A DNA stretch of 12,798 bases from contig DHHE01000195.1 of the NCBI GenBank assembly GCA_002403115.1, forward strand, positions 1,974 through 14,771, given 5' to 3'. This document shows, piece by piece, positions 6,846 through 12,798 of this stretch (its first letter is position 1; each line of letters opens with the position of its first letter). The DNA comes from a bacterium UBP2_UBA4780 (GTDB lineage Bacteria; Edwardsbacteria; AC1; EtOH8). Made by a program: the position numbers and the translations under genes. Under the pieces are notes generated by a model that saw nothing but the letters and a program-made list of their open reading frames with translations, was not told the origin of the DNA and did no database searches.

Positions 6846-7445
6846 TCAGAGCTCCAGCCTCCCCTCCAGCGCCCGGGCCAGGGTCACCTCGTCCGAGAAC
6901 TCCAGGTCGCTGCCCACCGGCAGGCCCCGGGCGATCCGGGTCACCCTGATGCCCAGCGGCTTGATCAGCTTGGTCAGGTAGACGGCGGTGGCCTCTCCCT
7001 CGGCGTTGGGGTTGGTGGCCACTATCACCTCCCGCACCGGCGCGCGTCCCAGCCTCTCCATCAGCTCGCGGACCCTGATGTCGTCGGGTCCGATCCCGTC
7101 CAGCGGCGACAGATGGCCCTGCAGCACGTGGAACAGCCCCCGGTACTCCGCGGTCCGCTCCACCGCCAGCAGGTCGTTGGCCTCCTCCACCACGCAGATC
7201 ATGGCCGGGTCCCGCTTCGGGTCCCGGCACAGGCCGCAGACCTCCTGCTCGGTGGCGTTGAAACACTCCCGGCAGAAGCGCACCCTGTCCTTGAGCTCGA
7301 TGATGGCCTGGGCCAGCGCCCTGGCCTCGTCGGGCTGGGACTTCAACAGGTGGAAGGCCAGGCGCTGGGCGGTCTTGCGCCCGATGCCCGGCAGCTTCAT
7401 CAGCTCGTCGATGGTCCGGCTCAGCGCCGGGGAGCCGTATTGCAA
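6846..7445 (-). CDS. recR: recombination mediator protein RecR
   Basis: A 199-residue RecR, which with RecO and RecF helps load RecA onto gapped DNA in the cytoplasm. The helix-hairpin-helix LPGIGRKTAQRLAFHLL is at 18-34. The four zinc cysteines are C58, C61, C70 and C73. The Toprim segment includes VVEEANDLLAVE (85-96) and VIVATNPNAEGEATAVYL (140-157). The C-terminal motif GLPVGSDLEFSDEVTLARAL is at 174-193. The length is normal. The start codon is TTG: between the dnaX stop and this point the frame has no ATG or GTG, and the N-terminus MQYGSPALSRTIDELMKLPG lines up with B. subtilis-type RecR starting MQY. It lies 48 bp after dnaX, with the usual ybaB gene missing. Confidence 0.97.
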   Translation of the reverse strand: MQYGSPALSRTIDELMKLPGIGRKTAQRLAFHLLKSQPDEARALAQAIIELKDRVRFCRECFNATEQEVCGLCRDPKRDPAMICVVEEANDLLAVERTAEYRGLFHVLQGHLSPLDGIGPDDIRVRELMERLGRAPVREVIVATNPNAEGEATAVYLTKLIKPLGIRVTRIARGLPVGSDLEFSDEVTLARALEGRLEL

Positions 7446-7493
7446 AGCGGGATCCCGGTTATTCGTCTTTTTTCCCAGGCGGGGCGGGTTTCG

Positions 7494-9107
7494 TCAAAGG
7501 ACCTCCCCGTCAACCGCCTGCATGAATTTCCTGATCCGGGGAGAGCTCTGGGCCTCCTGACGCCGGCGGTCGATCTCGTCCTCCCGGCTTGCCCTCCGGC
7601 CGGCGGCCTCCCCCCCCGCCCCTTCCAGCTGGCAGACCAGCTTGATCTTGGCTCCCCACAGCCGGGCCGCCTGCTCCTCCACCAGGCCTGTGTGCTGCTT
7701 GCTTTCCAGCTTGGCCATGGAGAAGGTGGCCTGCGGTCCGGCGAAGCTGAGGATGAGGGATCCGTCCTTCACCGCCACCGGCCGCGCCGATTCCAGGCAG
7801 GTGCCCAGTATCATGTTCATGCCCTTGACCTCGGCCAGTAGGCTCCGCCACCTGTCCCCGATGCCCTCCCCGGGAAGCATGGTGACATCTGCCGACGCCG
7901 CGGCCTGGGGCCGGGCGGCGGCCTCCTGGACGGGCGCCGCATCGGCCGGGGCCTCTGGCACCGCCCCCCCGCCTTCCCCATCCTCCAGTCTGTCCAGCAG
8001 GGTTTCGATGCTCACCGTGGTATCCATGGAGCAAAGCCTTACGCAGGCCAGCTCCAGGAGCAGGCGCGGCTGGCTACTGCGCCTCATGGCGGCCTCGGCC
8101 TCGACCAGGGCCTTGGACATGCGCGCCAGGTCGCGGCCGTCGAACTGGCCGGCCTGTTCCTGGTAGCGCTTGCGCTCGTCGGGCGGCGCCGCCGCCAGGG
8201 CGATCTCGCCGGCCCCGGAGCTGACGTAGAGGAGCTTGCGCAGGTGGCCCAAAAGGCCCAGGGTGAACTCCTGCATGTCGTACCCCCCCAGGGATAGTTC
8301 CTCGATCAGTCCCAGGGACCCGGCCGCGTCCCTTGACCGGAACAGGTCCACCGCCCGGAAGAACAGCGAGGCGTCCACCAGGCCCAGTACCTGCCGCACG
8401 TCCCCGGCGGTTATCGCCTTGCCGCCGTAGGAGATCAGCTGGTCCAGCAGGCTGATGGAGTCCCGCAGGCTGCCCTCGGCCTTCTGGGCCACCAGGTACA
8501 GGCTCTCCTCGTCGGCCTCGATCCCCTCCGGCTTCAGCATGCTCCGCAGGTGGTCCACCATGCCGGCGGTGGCGATGCGGCGGAAGTCGAAGCGCTGGCA
8601 GCGCGAGAGGATTGTCATCGGCACCTTGCCGGCCTCGGTGGTGGCGAAGATGAACATGACGTGGGGAGGCGGCTCCTCCAGGGTCTTCAGCAGGGCGTTG
8701 AAGGCCTCCTTGGTGAGCATGTGGACCTCGTCGATGATGTAAACCCGGCGCCGGCCCTGGGCCGGGGAGTACTGGACGCTCTCCCTCAGGTCGCGGATCT
8801 CGTCGATGCCCCGGTTGGAGGCGCCGTCGATCTCGGAGACGTCCATGCTGCGCGACGAGGTGATCTCCAGGCAGGAGCTGCACCGGTTGCAGGGCTGCTC
8901 GGTCGGGCCCGTTTCGCAGTTGACCGCCTTGGCCAGGATTCGGGCGGCGGTGGTCTTGCCCACGCCCCGCGGCCCGGCGAACAGGTAGGCGTGGGCGATG
9001 CGCCCGGCCCGGATGGCGTTCTTCAGCGTGGTGGTGACGTGGTCCTGGCCGACGATCTCGGAAAAGGTCTGGGGCCGCCACTTGCGGGCGAGTACGAGAT
9101 ACGACAT
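7494..9107 (-). CDS. dnaX: DNA polymerase III subunits gamma and tau
   Basis: A 537-residue clamp-loader ATPase that loads the sliding clamp and couples the replisome. The N-terminal motif is SYLVLARKWRPQTFSEIVGQ. Walker A is GPRGVGKT (45-52), zinc cysteines are C64, C73, C76 and C79, Walker B is IIDEVH (124-129), and the SRC motif with the arginine finger is at 168-170. The AAA+ and collar domains reach about residue 370. A Pro/Ala-rich linker follows near 375-415 and then a tau-like C-terminal domain. I saw no clear A-run slippage site for a separate gamma form, but did not scan exhaustively. It lies about 140 bp after the SRP RNA. The ribosome binding site before ATG 9107 is weak (AAGAAG). 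The order SRP RNA-dnaX-recR is conserved in many bacteria. Confidence 0.97.
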   Translation of the reverse strand: MSYLVLARKWRPQTFSEIVGQDHVTTTLKNAIRAGRIAHAYLFAGPRGVGKTTAARILAKAVNCETGPTEQPCNRCSSCLEITSSRSMDVSEIDGASNRGIDEIRDLRESVQYSPAQGRRRVYIIDEVHMLTKEAFNALLKTLEEPPPHVMFIFATTEAGKVPMTILSRCQRFDFRRIATAGMVDHLRSMLKPEGIEADEESLYLVAQKAEGSLRDSISLLDQLISYGGKAITAGDVRQVLGLVDASLFFRAVDLFRSRDAAGSLGLIEELSLGGYDMQEFTLGLLGHLRKLLYVSSGAGEIALAAAPPDERKRYQEQAGQFDGRDLARMSKALVEAEAAMRRSSQPRLLLELACVRLCSMDTTVSIETLLDRLEDGEGGGAVPEAPADAAPVQEAAARPQAAASADVTMLPGEGIGDRWRSLLAEVKGMNMILGTCLESARPVAVKDGSLILSFAGPQATFSMAKLESKQHTGLVEEQAARLWGAKIKLVCQLEGAGGEAAGRRASREDEIDRRRQEAQSSPRIRKFMQAVDGEVL

Positions 9108-9245
9108 CTATGAGCTTCTTTGTAAGTTCTTCTATTTATCCGTAAAATCCGCCAAGGCGCAAATCAAATCAGTCCGCTGTCGCCGTTTGCCAGTATCCAG
9201 GAAAGATATCCGCGTCCTCTGAGATTAAGCGTTCCAGTAAAAGTG
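9108..9245 (-). other. leader between SRP RNA and dnaX
   Basis: This 138 bp non-coding stretch is lower in GC than dnaX. A short CGCC-TT-GGCG hairpin followed by ATTTTACGG lies shortly before dnaX and is a very weak terminator or pause candidate. No separate promoter for dnaX stands out, so dnaX may be read through from the SRP RNA promoter. Confidence 0.4.
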
Positions 9246-9350
<105 letters not shown>

Positions 9351-9365
9351 TTTTTCATTTCACTG

Positions 9366-9407
9366 TCATCCTGAGTAAGGCAGCTCGCCCGACAGGCCGA
9401 AGGATGA
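9366..9407. repeat. TCATCCTGAG...AGGATGA hairpin repeat in the SRP leader
   Basis: TCATCCT begins near 9366 and is mirrored by AGGATGA ending at 9407. The interior AAGGCAGCTCGCCCGACAGG resembles a widespread intergenic repeat family with TCATCCTGAG and GAAGGATGA ends. It lies between the promoter at 9421-9449 and the start of the SRP RNA at 9350, so it should be transcribed as part of the 5' leader. Family membership is from memory of the pattern; only one copy is in the window. Confidence 0.5.
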
Positions 9408-9420
9408 ACTATTAGTTGTT

Positions 9421-9449
9421 ATGATAACAGAAAGGCTTGGGGTTGTCAA
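9421..9449 (-). promoter_or_regulatory. near-consensus sigma-70 promoter for SRP RNA and dnaX operon
   Basis: On the minus strand TTGACA (9449-9444) is followed by exactly 17 bp and TATCAT (9426-9421), a perfect -35 and a 5-of-6 -10. The YIP1 gene's stop TGA lies inside the -35 box. Transcription should start near 9414, about 60 nt before the mature SRP RNA. A strong promoter suits an abundant RNA and may also drive dnaX and the genes after it. Confidence 0.75.
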
Positions 9450-10129
9450 CGAGGACCGAAATGCAGCGCCCCTCCCAGGGCCGAGCTGGCCAGGATCCAG
9501 GCGGCCCAAAGCCCGAAGGCCGCCCAGTAGCAGGTGCTCCGCTTGACCCCGCCGTAGACCGAGAAGCCGACGGCCATGATGACCAGGGACCAGACGGCGA
9601 ACAGGTCGATCTGGGCCAGCAGCCGGTAGAGGAAGGTCTCCTCGGTCTCGGGGGAAAGCATCAGGGCCAGCGAGGCGTGGACCTTGGCCGTTCCCATGGC
9701 GAACATCAGCGGGACCTTGACGATGGAGGCCGGGATCGAGACCAGCGCCCCGTGGACCGTGGCCGAGAACATGTGCCGGAACCCGGCCTTGCCGCCCAGG
9801 AAGCTGAAAAGCCCCCAGTAGGCCAGGGCGATGATCAGCAGCGCCACCGGCTGGGAGACCAGCGCCCCGATGATGCCGATCCAATACACCATCGGGCTGT
9901 CCATCTTGGCCAGTATCTGCTCCCGGGCCTCGTCCGAGATGTCCGGGTTACTGGCGATCCGCTCGATCTGCTCCGGCATGACGATGGGCTTCATGATGAC
10001 CGCCGTCACCAGCACGGTGACCAGGGCCACCGCCACCAGGGCCGCCAGCCAGCGGGGCTTTCCCGCCATGGCCGTGAAAACCTTGGCCGGCGCGTAGAGG
10101 ACCTCGACAAGGGATTTCCACCAATCCAT
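9446..10129 (-). CDS. YIP1-family integral membrane protein
   Basis: A 227-residue polytopic membrane protein matching the bacterial YIP1 family, whose function is largely unknown. The opening MDWWKSLVEVLYAPAKVFTAMAG is typical: an N-terminal amphipathic stretch with a P-x3-F motif. About five membrane segments follow: roughly 26-48, 80-107, 120-145, 168-192 and 198-220. A soluble loop around 50-78 is acidic and helical. GAGG-type purines (GAGG, six bases before ATG 10129) give a good ribosome binding site. It starts 13 bp after asd and closes the lysC operon; its stop codon is embedded in the SRP promoter. A link to aspartate metabolism is not expected from the family. Confidence 0.8.
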   Translation of the reverse strand: MDWWKSLVEVLYAPAKVFTAMAGKPRWLAALVAVALVTVLVTAVIMKPIVMPEQIERIASNPDISDEAREQILAKMDSPMVYWIGIIGALVSQPVALLIIALAYWGLFSFLGGKAGFRHMFSATVHGALVSIPASIVKVPLMFAMGTAKVHASLALMLSPETEETFLYRLLAQIDLFAVWSLVIMAVGFSVYGGVKRSTCYWAAFGLWAAWILASSALGGALHFGPR

Positions 10130-10142
10130 TTCCCGCCTCGCT

Positions 10143-11165
10143 TTAGTTTATCATTCTATTTTTGTATAGCAGCCAGGCGATCTGCACCGCGTTGGCGGCC
10201 GCCCCCTTCCGCAGGTTGTCGGCCACGCACCACAGGGAAAAGGCCCGGGGATTTTGCGGATCGGCCCTCAGCCGGCTGACGAAGACCTGGTCCCTCCCCG
10301 CTATCTCGGCCGGCGTGTGGTATCCGTTCTTCGAGAAAACCACCCCCGGAGCCCGGGACAGCAGCCGCTCCAGCCGGCCCAGCGAGGCCTTCTCCCCGGT
10401 CTCGAAGTATATGGACTCGGCATGGCCCACCTCCACCGGCACCCGGACGGCGGTGGCGTTGACCGTGATTCTTGAGTCATGGAGGATTTTCCGCGTCTCA
10501 TGGACCATCTTCCATTCCTCGGCGGTGTAGCCCGAATCCCCGAAGTCGCCGATCTGCGGAATGACGTTCCCCGCTATCGGCCTGTCAAATGCCGGATTTT
10601 GATTTCTGCATTTTGCATTTTGCATTTCGTCGCGCAGCGTCTCCAGCCCCGCCCTCCCGGCCCCGGAGACCGACTGGTAGGTGGACACCACGATTCGTTT
10701 CAGCCCCAGCCTGCGGTGGACCGGGGCCAGGGCCGCCACCAGCTGGATGGTGGAGCAGTTGGGGTTGGCTATCAGGCCCCGGTGGCCCTTGAGGTCGCCT
10801 GGATTGACCTCGGGCACCACCAGGGGCACCCAGGGCTCCATCCGGTAGTCAGCCCCGTTGTCGATGACCACCGCCCCGGCGTCTATGGCCGCCCTGGCAA
10901 AAGCCCTGCTGGCCCCCTTCTCCCCCTCGGTCCCCGAGAAGAAAACCAGCCGGCAGCCGGCGAACTCCGAAGGTCCCAGCTCCCGCGCCCGGATTCTCCG
11001 CCCCCGGAACGGAAGACGGCGCCCGGCCGAGCGCCTGCCGGCCCAGAGCCTCAGCTCGCCCACCGGGAACCGTTGTTGTTCCAGGGCCTGGAGGATGGAC
11101 CTGCCCACCAGGCCGGTGGCCCCCACCAGGCCGACGGCCACGGGCCTTCCTTCCCTTTTTGCCAT
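10143..11165 (-). CDS. asd: aspartate-semialdehyde dehydrogenase
   Basis: A 340-residue NADP-dependent enzyme that reduces aspartyl-phosphate to aspartate semialdehyde, the branch point to lysine/DAP, threonine and methionine. The NADP-binding motif GLVGATGLVG is at 12-21. The catalytic cysteine is C137 in ANPNCSTIQ, and the active-site histidine is H248 in GHAES. YQSVSGAGRAG (163-173) and the C-terminal VADNLRKGAAANAVQIA (314-330) are family signatures. The start ATG 11165 overlaps the stop of the 83-residue gene (TGATG); earlier codons belong to that gene. Residues 181-193 (MQNAKCRNQNPAF) are encoded by AT-rich heptamer-repeat DNA, in a loop known to vary in length between Asd proteins. The enzyme should still work because all catalytic residues are present. 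Confidence 0.95.
   Translation of the reverse strand: MAKREGRPVAVGLVGATGLVGRSILQALEQQRFPVGELRLWAGRRSAGRRLPFRGRRIRARELGPSEFAGCRLVFFSGTEGEKGASRAFARAAIDAGAVVIDNGADYRMEPWVPLVVPEVNPGDLKGHRGLIANPNCSTIQLVAALAPVHRRLGLKRIVVSTYQSVSGAGRAGLETLRDEMQNAKCRNQNPAFDRPIAGNVIPQIGDFGDSGYTAEEWKMVHETRKILHDSRITVNATAVRVPVEVGHAESIYFETGEKASLGRLERLLSRAPGVVFSKNGYHTPAEIAGRDQVFVSRLRADPQNPRAFSLWCVADNLRKGAAANAVQIAWLLYKNRMIN
10587..10627. repeat. AT-rich heptamer repeat inside asd
   Basis: On the plus strand GCATTTT occurs twice and GCATTT a third time in tandem (10608-10627), preceded by GGATTTTGATTTCT. On the coding strand this reads AAATGCAAAATGCAAAATGC and encodes residues 181-193 of Asd in frame. The local composition contrasts sharply with the surrounding GC-rich gene. 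Similar TTTTGCA/GCATTTTT sequence lies upstream of lysC at 12630-12666. Confidence 0.6.
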
Positions 11166-11416
11166 CAGCGCTGCCTGGACTTCACCATCTCCTCGGCGAC
11201 GGCCAGCACCGCGCACTTGCCCAGCCGGCGCCTGGTGGACTCCGGCTCCTCGGTGCTCTTGGGCATGCTCATGATGGCGGTGAAGCGCACCGGACCCTTG
11301 CTCTCGGAATCGTACAGCTCGCCGTCAACCCAGAAAGCGCACAGCTCCTTGACGCACTCCGACTCCTCGGGCTTTCGGATGAAGCGAATGGGGCAGATGA
11401 TCTTCTCTTCCGGCAT
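11165..11416 (-). CDS. small four-cysteine protein of unknown function
   Basis: An 83-residue protein lying between lysC and asd; I do not recognise a named family. It has four cysteines, C8, C21, C26 and C68. The pattern is CP-x(11)-C-x4-CAFWVDG...GKCAVLAVAEEM, which resembles a loose class of small proteins with a CP...C....CA.W.....CA arrangement that may bind a metal. Between the third and fourth cysteines is an unusually long stretch (27-67) with acidic and basic residues. It starts three bases after the lysC stop and its stop overlaps the asd start (TGATG), so it is likely translated together with them. Alternatives: a regulatory or structural zinc-ribbon-like protein. Function is not predictable from sequence. 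Confidence 0.75.
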   Translation of the reverse strand: MPEEKIICPIRFIRKPEESECVKELCAFWVDGELYDSESKGPVRFTAIMSMPKSTEEPESTRRRLGKCAVLAVAEEMVKSRQR

Positions 11417-11419
11417 GGT

Positions 11420-12625
11420 CTATCCGATAAAAGTTTTATGAAGTTTCATCACCGCCTTCTCGGTGGCCCCCCGGTCCATGAAGCAGGTGACCTTGATCTC
11501 GCTGGACGTCAGGCCCTCCACGTGGATGCGCAGGCCGGCCAGAGCCTCCAGCATCCTGGCTATGATCCCGGCCTCGCCGCCGACCCCGCTGCCGACCAGC
11601 GAGACCGATCCGATCCTCCGGTTTACCGAGAGCCGGCCGCCCTTGAGCCTTCCCAGGCACCGCCCCATGACCTCGCGGGCCGGTTCCAGGTCGGCCTCGG
11701 AGATGACGAAGAACAGGTCGACCCGCTTGCCGCCGGGCGCCCCGTGGAAGAAGGACTTGATGGCGATCTCGCGCTCGGCCAGCTTGGCCACCACCTGGGT
11801 GGCGGTCCGGCCTCCGCGGGGGACGCCGGACAGAGCCAGCATGGCCAGGGACTTGTCGTGGGTGATGCCGCGGACTACGACGCGCTCCATTCTTCGGGCC
11901 TTCCCTATATGCGTTCCCGGATCGTTGTTGAAGCTGCTCAGGCAGCGCACCGGCATCCGGTGCCTGGCCGCCAGGCCGGCCGCCCGGGGGTGGAGCACCT
12001 GGGCCCCGGAGCTGGCCAGCTCCAGCATTTCCTCGAATGACAGCGACGGCAGCTTCCTGGCGCCCGGCACCAGCCTGGGATCGGCGCTGTAGACCCCGGC
12101 CACGTCGCTGTACACCTCGCAGGCGTCGGCCTCCAGGGCGACGGCCAGGGCCACCGCGGTGGTGTCCGACCCGCCGCGCCCCAGGGTGGTCACCTCGCGG
12201 GACAGGCTCACCCCCTGGAACCCGGCCACGATGGCGATCTTCCCCTGGTCCAGCGCCTGCTTCAGGCGTTCGGCCCTGATCTCCAGTATCCGGGCCCGGT
12301 TGTGGCGGGCATCGGTGATGATCCCCACCTGGGATCCGGTGTAGGAGATGGCCTCCCCGCCCAGGTCGGCGATGGCCATGGCCAGAAGGGACATGGAGAT
12401 CCGCTCCCCGGCGGTCAGCAGCATGTCCAGCTCCCGCTGGCCGGGAGCCGGGGTGACCTGCCGGGCCAGCTTCACCAGGTCGTCGGTGGTGTCCCCCATG
12501 GCCGAGACCACCGCCACCACCCGGTTCCCCCGCCGCCTGGTCCGGACGATCCGCGCCGCCACCGCCTTGATGCGCCCGGCGTCTGCCAGCGAGCTGCCGC
12601 CGTATTTCTGGACTATGAGCGCCAT
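11420..12625 (-). CDS. lysC: aspartate kinase
   Basis: A 401-residue aspartokinase that phosphorylates aspartate, the entry step for lysine, threonine, methionine and DAP. The N-terminal kinase domain (about 1-245) starts ALIVQKYGGSSLAD, has VVAVVSAMGDTTDDL (36-50) and the substrate motif TLGRGGSDTTAVALA, then DVAGVYSADPRLVPGA. The C-terminal part (about 255-401) has two ACT domains, including GRTATQVVAKLAEREIAI and SVSLVGSGVGGEAGIIARML, as in feedback-inhibited monofunctional kinases. No Shine-Dalgarno sequence precedes ATG 12625; instead AT-rich repeat DNA sits directly upstream. A TATACT box at 12672-12667 could be a -10 but lacks a matching -35. Which amino acid inhibits it cannot be told from sequence. 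Confidence 0.95.
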   Translation of the reverse strand: MALIVQKYGGSSLADAGRIKAVAARIVRTRRRGNRVVAVVSAMGDTTDDLVKLARQVTPAPGQRELDMLLTAGERISMSLLAMAIADLGGEAISYTGSQVGIITDARHNRARILEIRAERLKQALDQGKIAIVAGFQGVSLSREVTTLGRGGSDTTAVALAVALEADACEVYSDVAGVYSADPRLVPGARKLPSLSFEEMLELASSGAQVLHPRAAGLAARHRMPVRCLSSFNNDPGTHIGKARRMERVVVRGITHDKSLAMLALSGVPRGGRTATQVVAKLAEREIAIKSFFHGAPGGKRVDLFFVISEADLEPAREVMGRCLGRLKGGRLSVNRRIGSVSLVGSGVGGEAGIIARMLEALAGLRIHVEGLTSSEIKVTCFMDRGATEKAVMKLHKTFIG

Positions 12626-12629
12626 CGCG

Positions 12630-12666
12630 CAAATGAAAAATGCATATTGAGCAAGTGCAAAATGGC
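12630..12666. repeat. AT-rich GCATTTT-type repeat upstream of lysC
   Basis: On the minus strand the stretch contains CCATTTTGCACTTGC, then ATATGCATTTTTCATTTGCG, ending four bases before the lysC ATG. It shares the TTTTGCA and GCATTTT words with the repeat inside asd. It fills nearly the whole gap between lysC and the preceding gene fragment and replaces any normal ribosome binding site. Confidence 0.45.
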
Positions 12667-12675
12667 AGTATAAAG

Positions 12676-12798
12676 TTACCTTGCCGCGTTTCGCTTGGCG
12701 GTCAGGATCGATTTTCCAACTATTCGGGCCAGTTCTTGGGATTCCTCGTGCAATGACAGGACTTCGGCATCACCCGGTTTTATAGTCAACGAAAGCAG
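12676..12798 (-). CDS. 3' end of a gene, possibly a four-helix-bundle (S23-like) protein
   Basis: The minus strand is open from the window edge to a TAA at 12676, giving 40 residues: LLSLTIKPGDAEVLSLHEES then QELARIVGKSILTAKRNAAR. The end, with ES-x-EL-x-x-I...SI-x-TAK-x-N, resembles the C-termini of four-helix-bundle proteins related to the 23S rRNA intervening-sequence protein (S23/Avd-like). This is a resemblance from memory and most of the gene lies outside the window. It is followed 10 bp later by the GCATTTT-type repeat and then lysC. Confidence 0.45.
   Translation of the reverse strand: MLSLTIKPGDAEVLSLHEESQELARIVGKSILTAKRNAAR

Noticed and set aside
9421..9431. GTTATGATAAC as a terminator hairpin after YIP1.
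   Set aside because: The palindrome leaves a one-base loop and has no T-run; the sequence is better explained as the -10 region of the promoter.
10600..10630. CRISPR-like or tandem array at the asd heptamers.
   Set aside because: The unit is only 7 bp with no spacers and lies within an intact coding frame.
11436..12632. A 398-codon minus-strand open frame alongside lysC.
   Set aside because: Out-of-frame shadow of lysC; the lysC frame carries all kinase and ACT motifs.
12626..12675. Lysine riboswitch upstream of lysC.
   Set aside because: The gap is only about 50 bp and holds AT-rich repeat sequence; a lysine riboswitch needs well over 150 nt and none of its conserved elements is seen.

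Overview
The window is about 12.8 kb of mostly GC-rich DNA (many lines are 70-77% GC) with every supported gene on the minus strand. Reading direction is therefore from high to low coordinates. The gene content points to a Gram-negative (diderm) bacterium: heptose and GDP-mannose sugar-nucleotide genes, two family-9 (heptosyl-type) glycosyltransferases, a probable outer-membrane protein and a periplasmic-type DUF3108 protein. The intergenic DNA carries several kinds of short AT-richer repeats that resemble elements seen in many uncultivated lineages. I cannot name the phylum from the sequence; an uncultivated candidate phylum is plausible but is only an inference.

Layout in the direction of transcription. 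(1) At 12676-12798 lies the 3' end of a gene running in from outside the window, possibly a four-helix-bundle (S23-like) protein. (2) At 12625-9446 is a lysine/threonine-pathway operon: aspartate kinase (lysC), an 83-residue four-cysteine protein of unknown function, aspartate-semialdehyde dehydrogenase (asd) and a YIP1-family membrane protein. (3) At 9449-9421 is a near-consensus housekeeping promoter whose -35 box contains the YIP1 stop codon. It is followed by a hairpin repeat and then the small SRP RNA (9350-9246). (4) From 9107 to 471 is one long, tightly packed series: dnaX, recR, a predicted outer-membrane protein with an N-terminal FlgO/LpoB-like domain, two family-9 glycosyltransferases, a DUF3108 protein, hldD and a mannose-1-phosphate guanylyltransferase. 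Gaps are 80 bp or less and several starts overlap the previous stop by 1-4 bases. (5) At 1-470 is a gene-free repeat graveyard beyond the end of this operon.

How the genes fit together. LysC and Asd carry out the first two steps from aspartate toward lysine, threonine, methionine and diaminopimelate. The SRP RNA-dnaX-recR block is a conserved housekeeping arrangement (protein targeting, clamp loading, recombinational repair), but the usual ybaB/ebfC gene between dnaX and recR is missing. Downstream, HldD would make ADP-L-glycero-D-manno-heptose, the expected donor for the two family-9 transferases, and the guanylyltransferase would supply GDP-mannose, so the rest of the operon looks like envelope glycan/LPS-core assembly.

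The most unusual points are: a repeat-derived peptide inside asd, with similar repeat DNA just upstream of lysC; a second repeat lying between the SRP promoter and the SRP RNA; matching C-terminal four-cysteine clusters in both glycosyltransferases, the first of which also has an N-terminal four-cysteine cluster; and an hldD of clearly lower GC than its neighbours. I see no clear new defence, CRISPR or mobile system.
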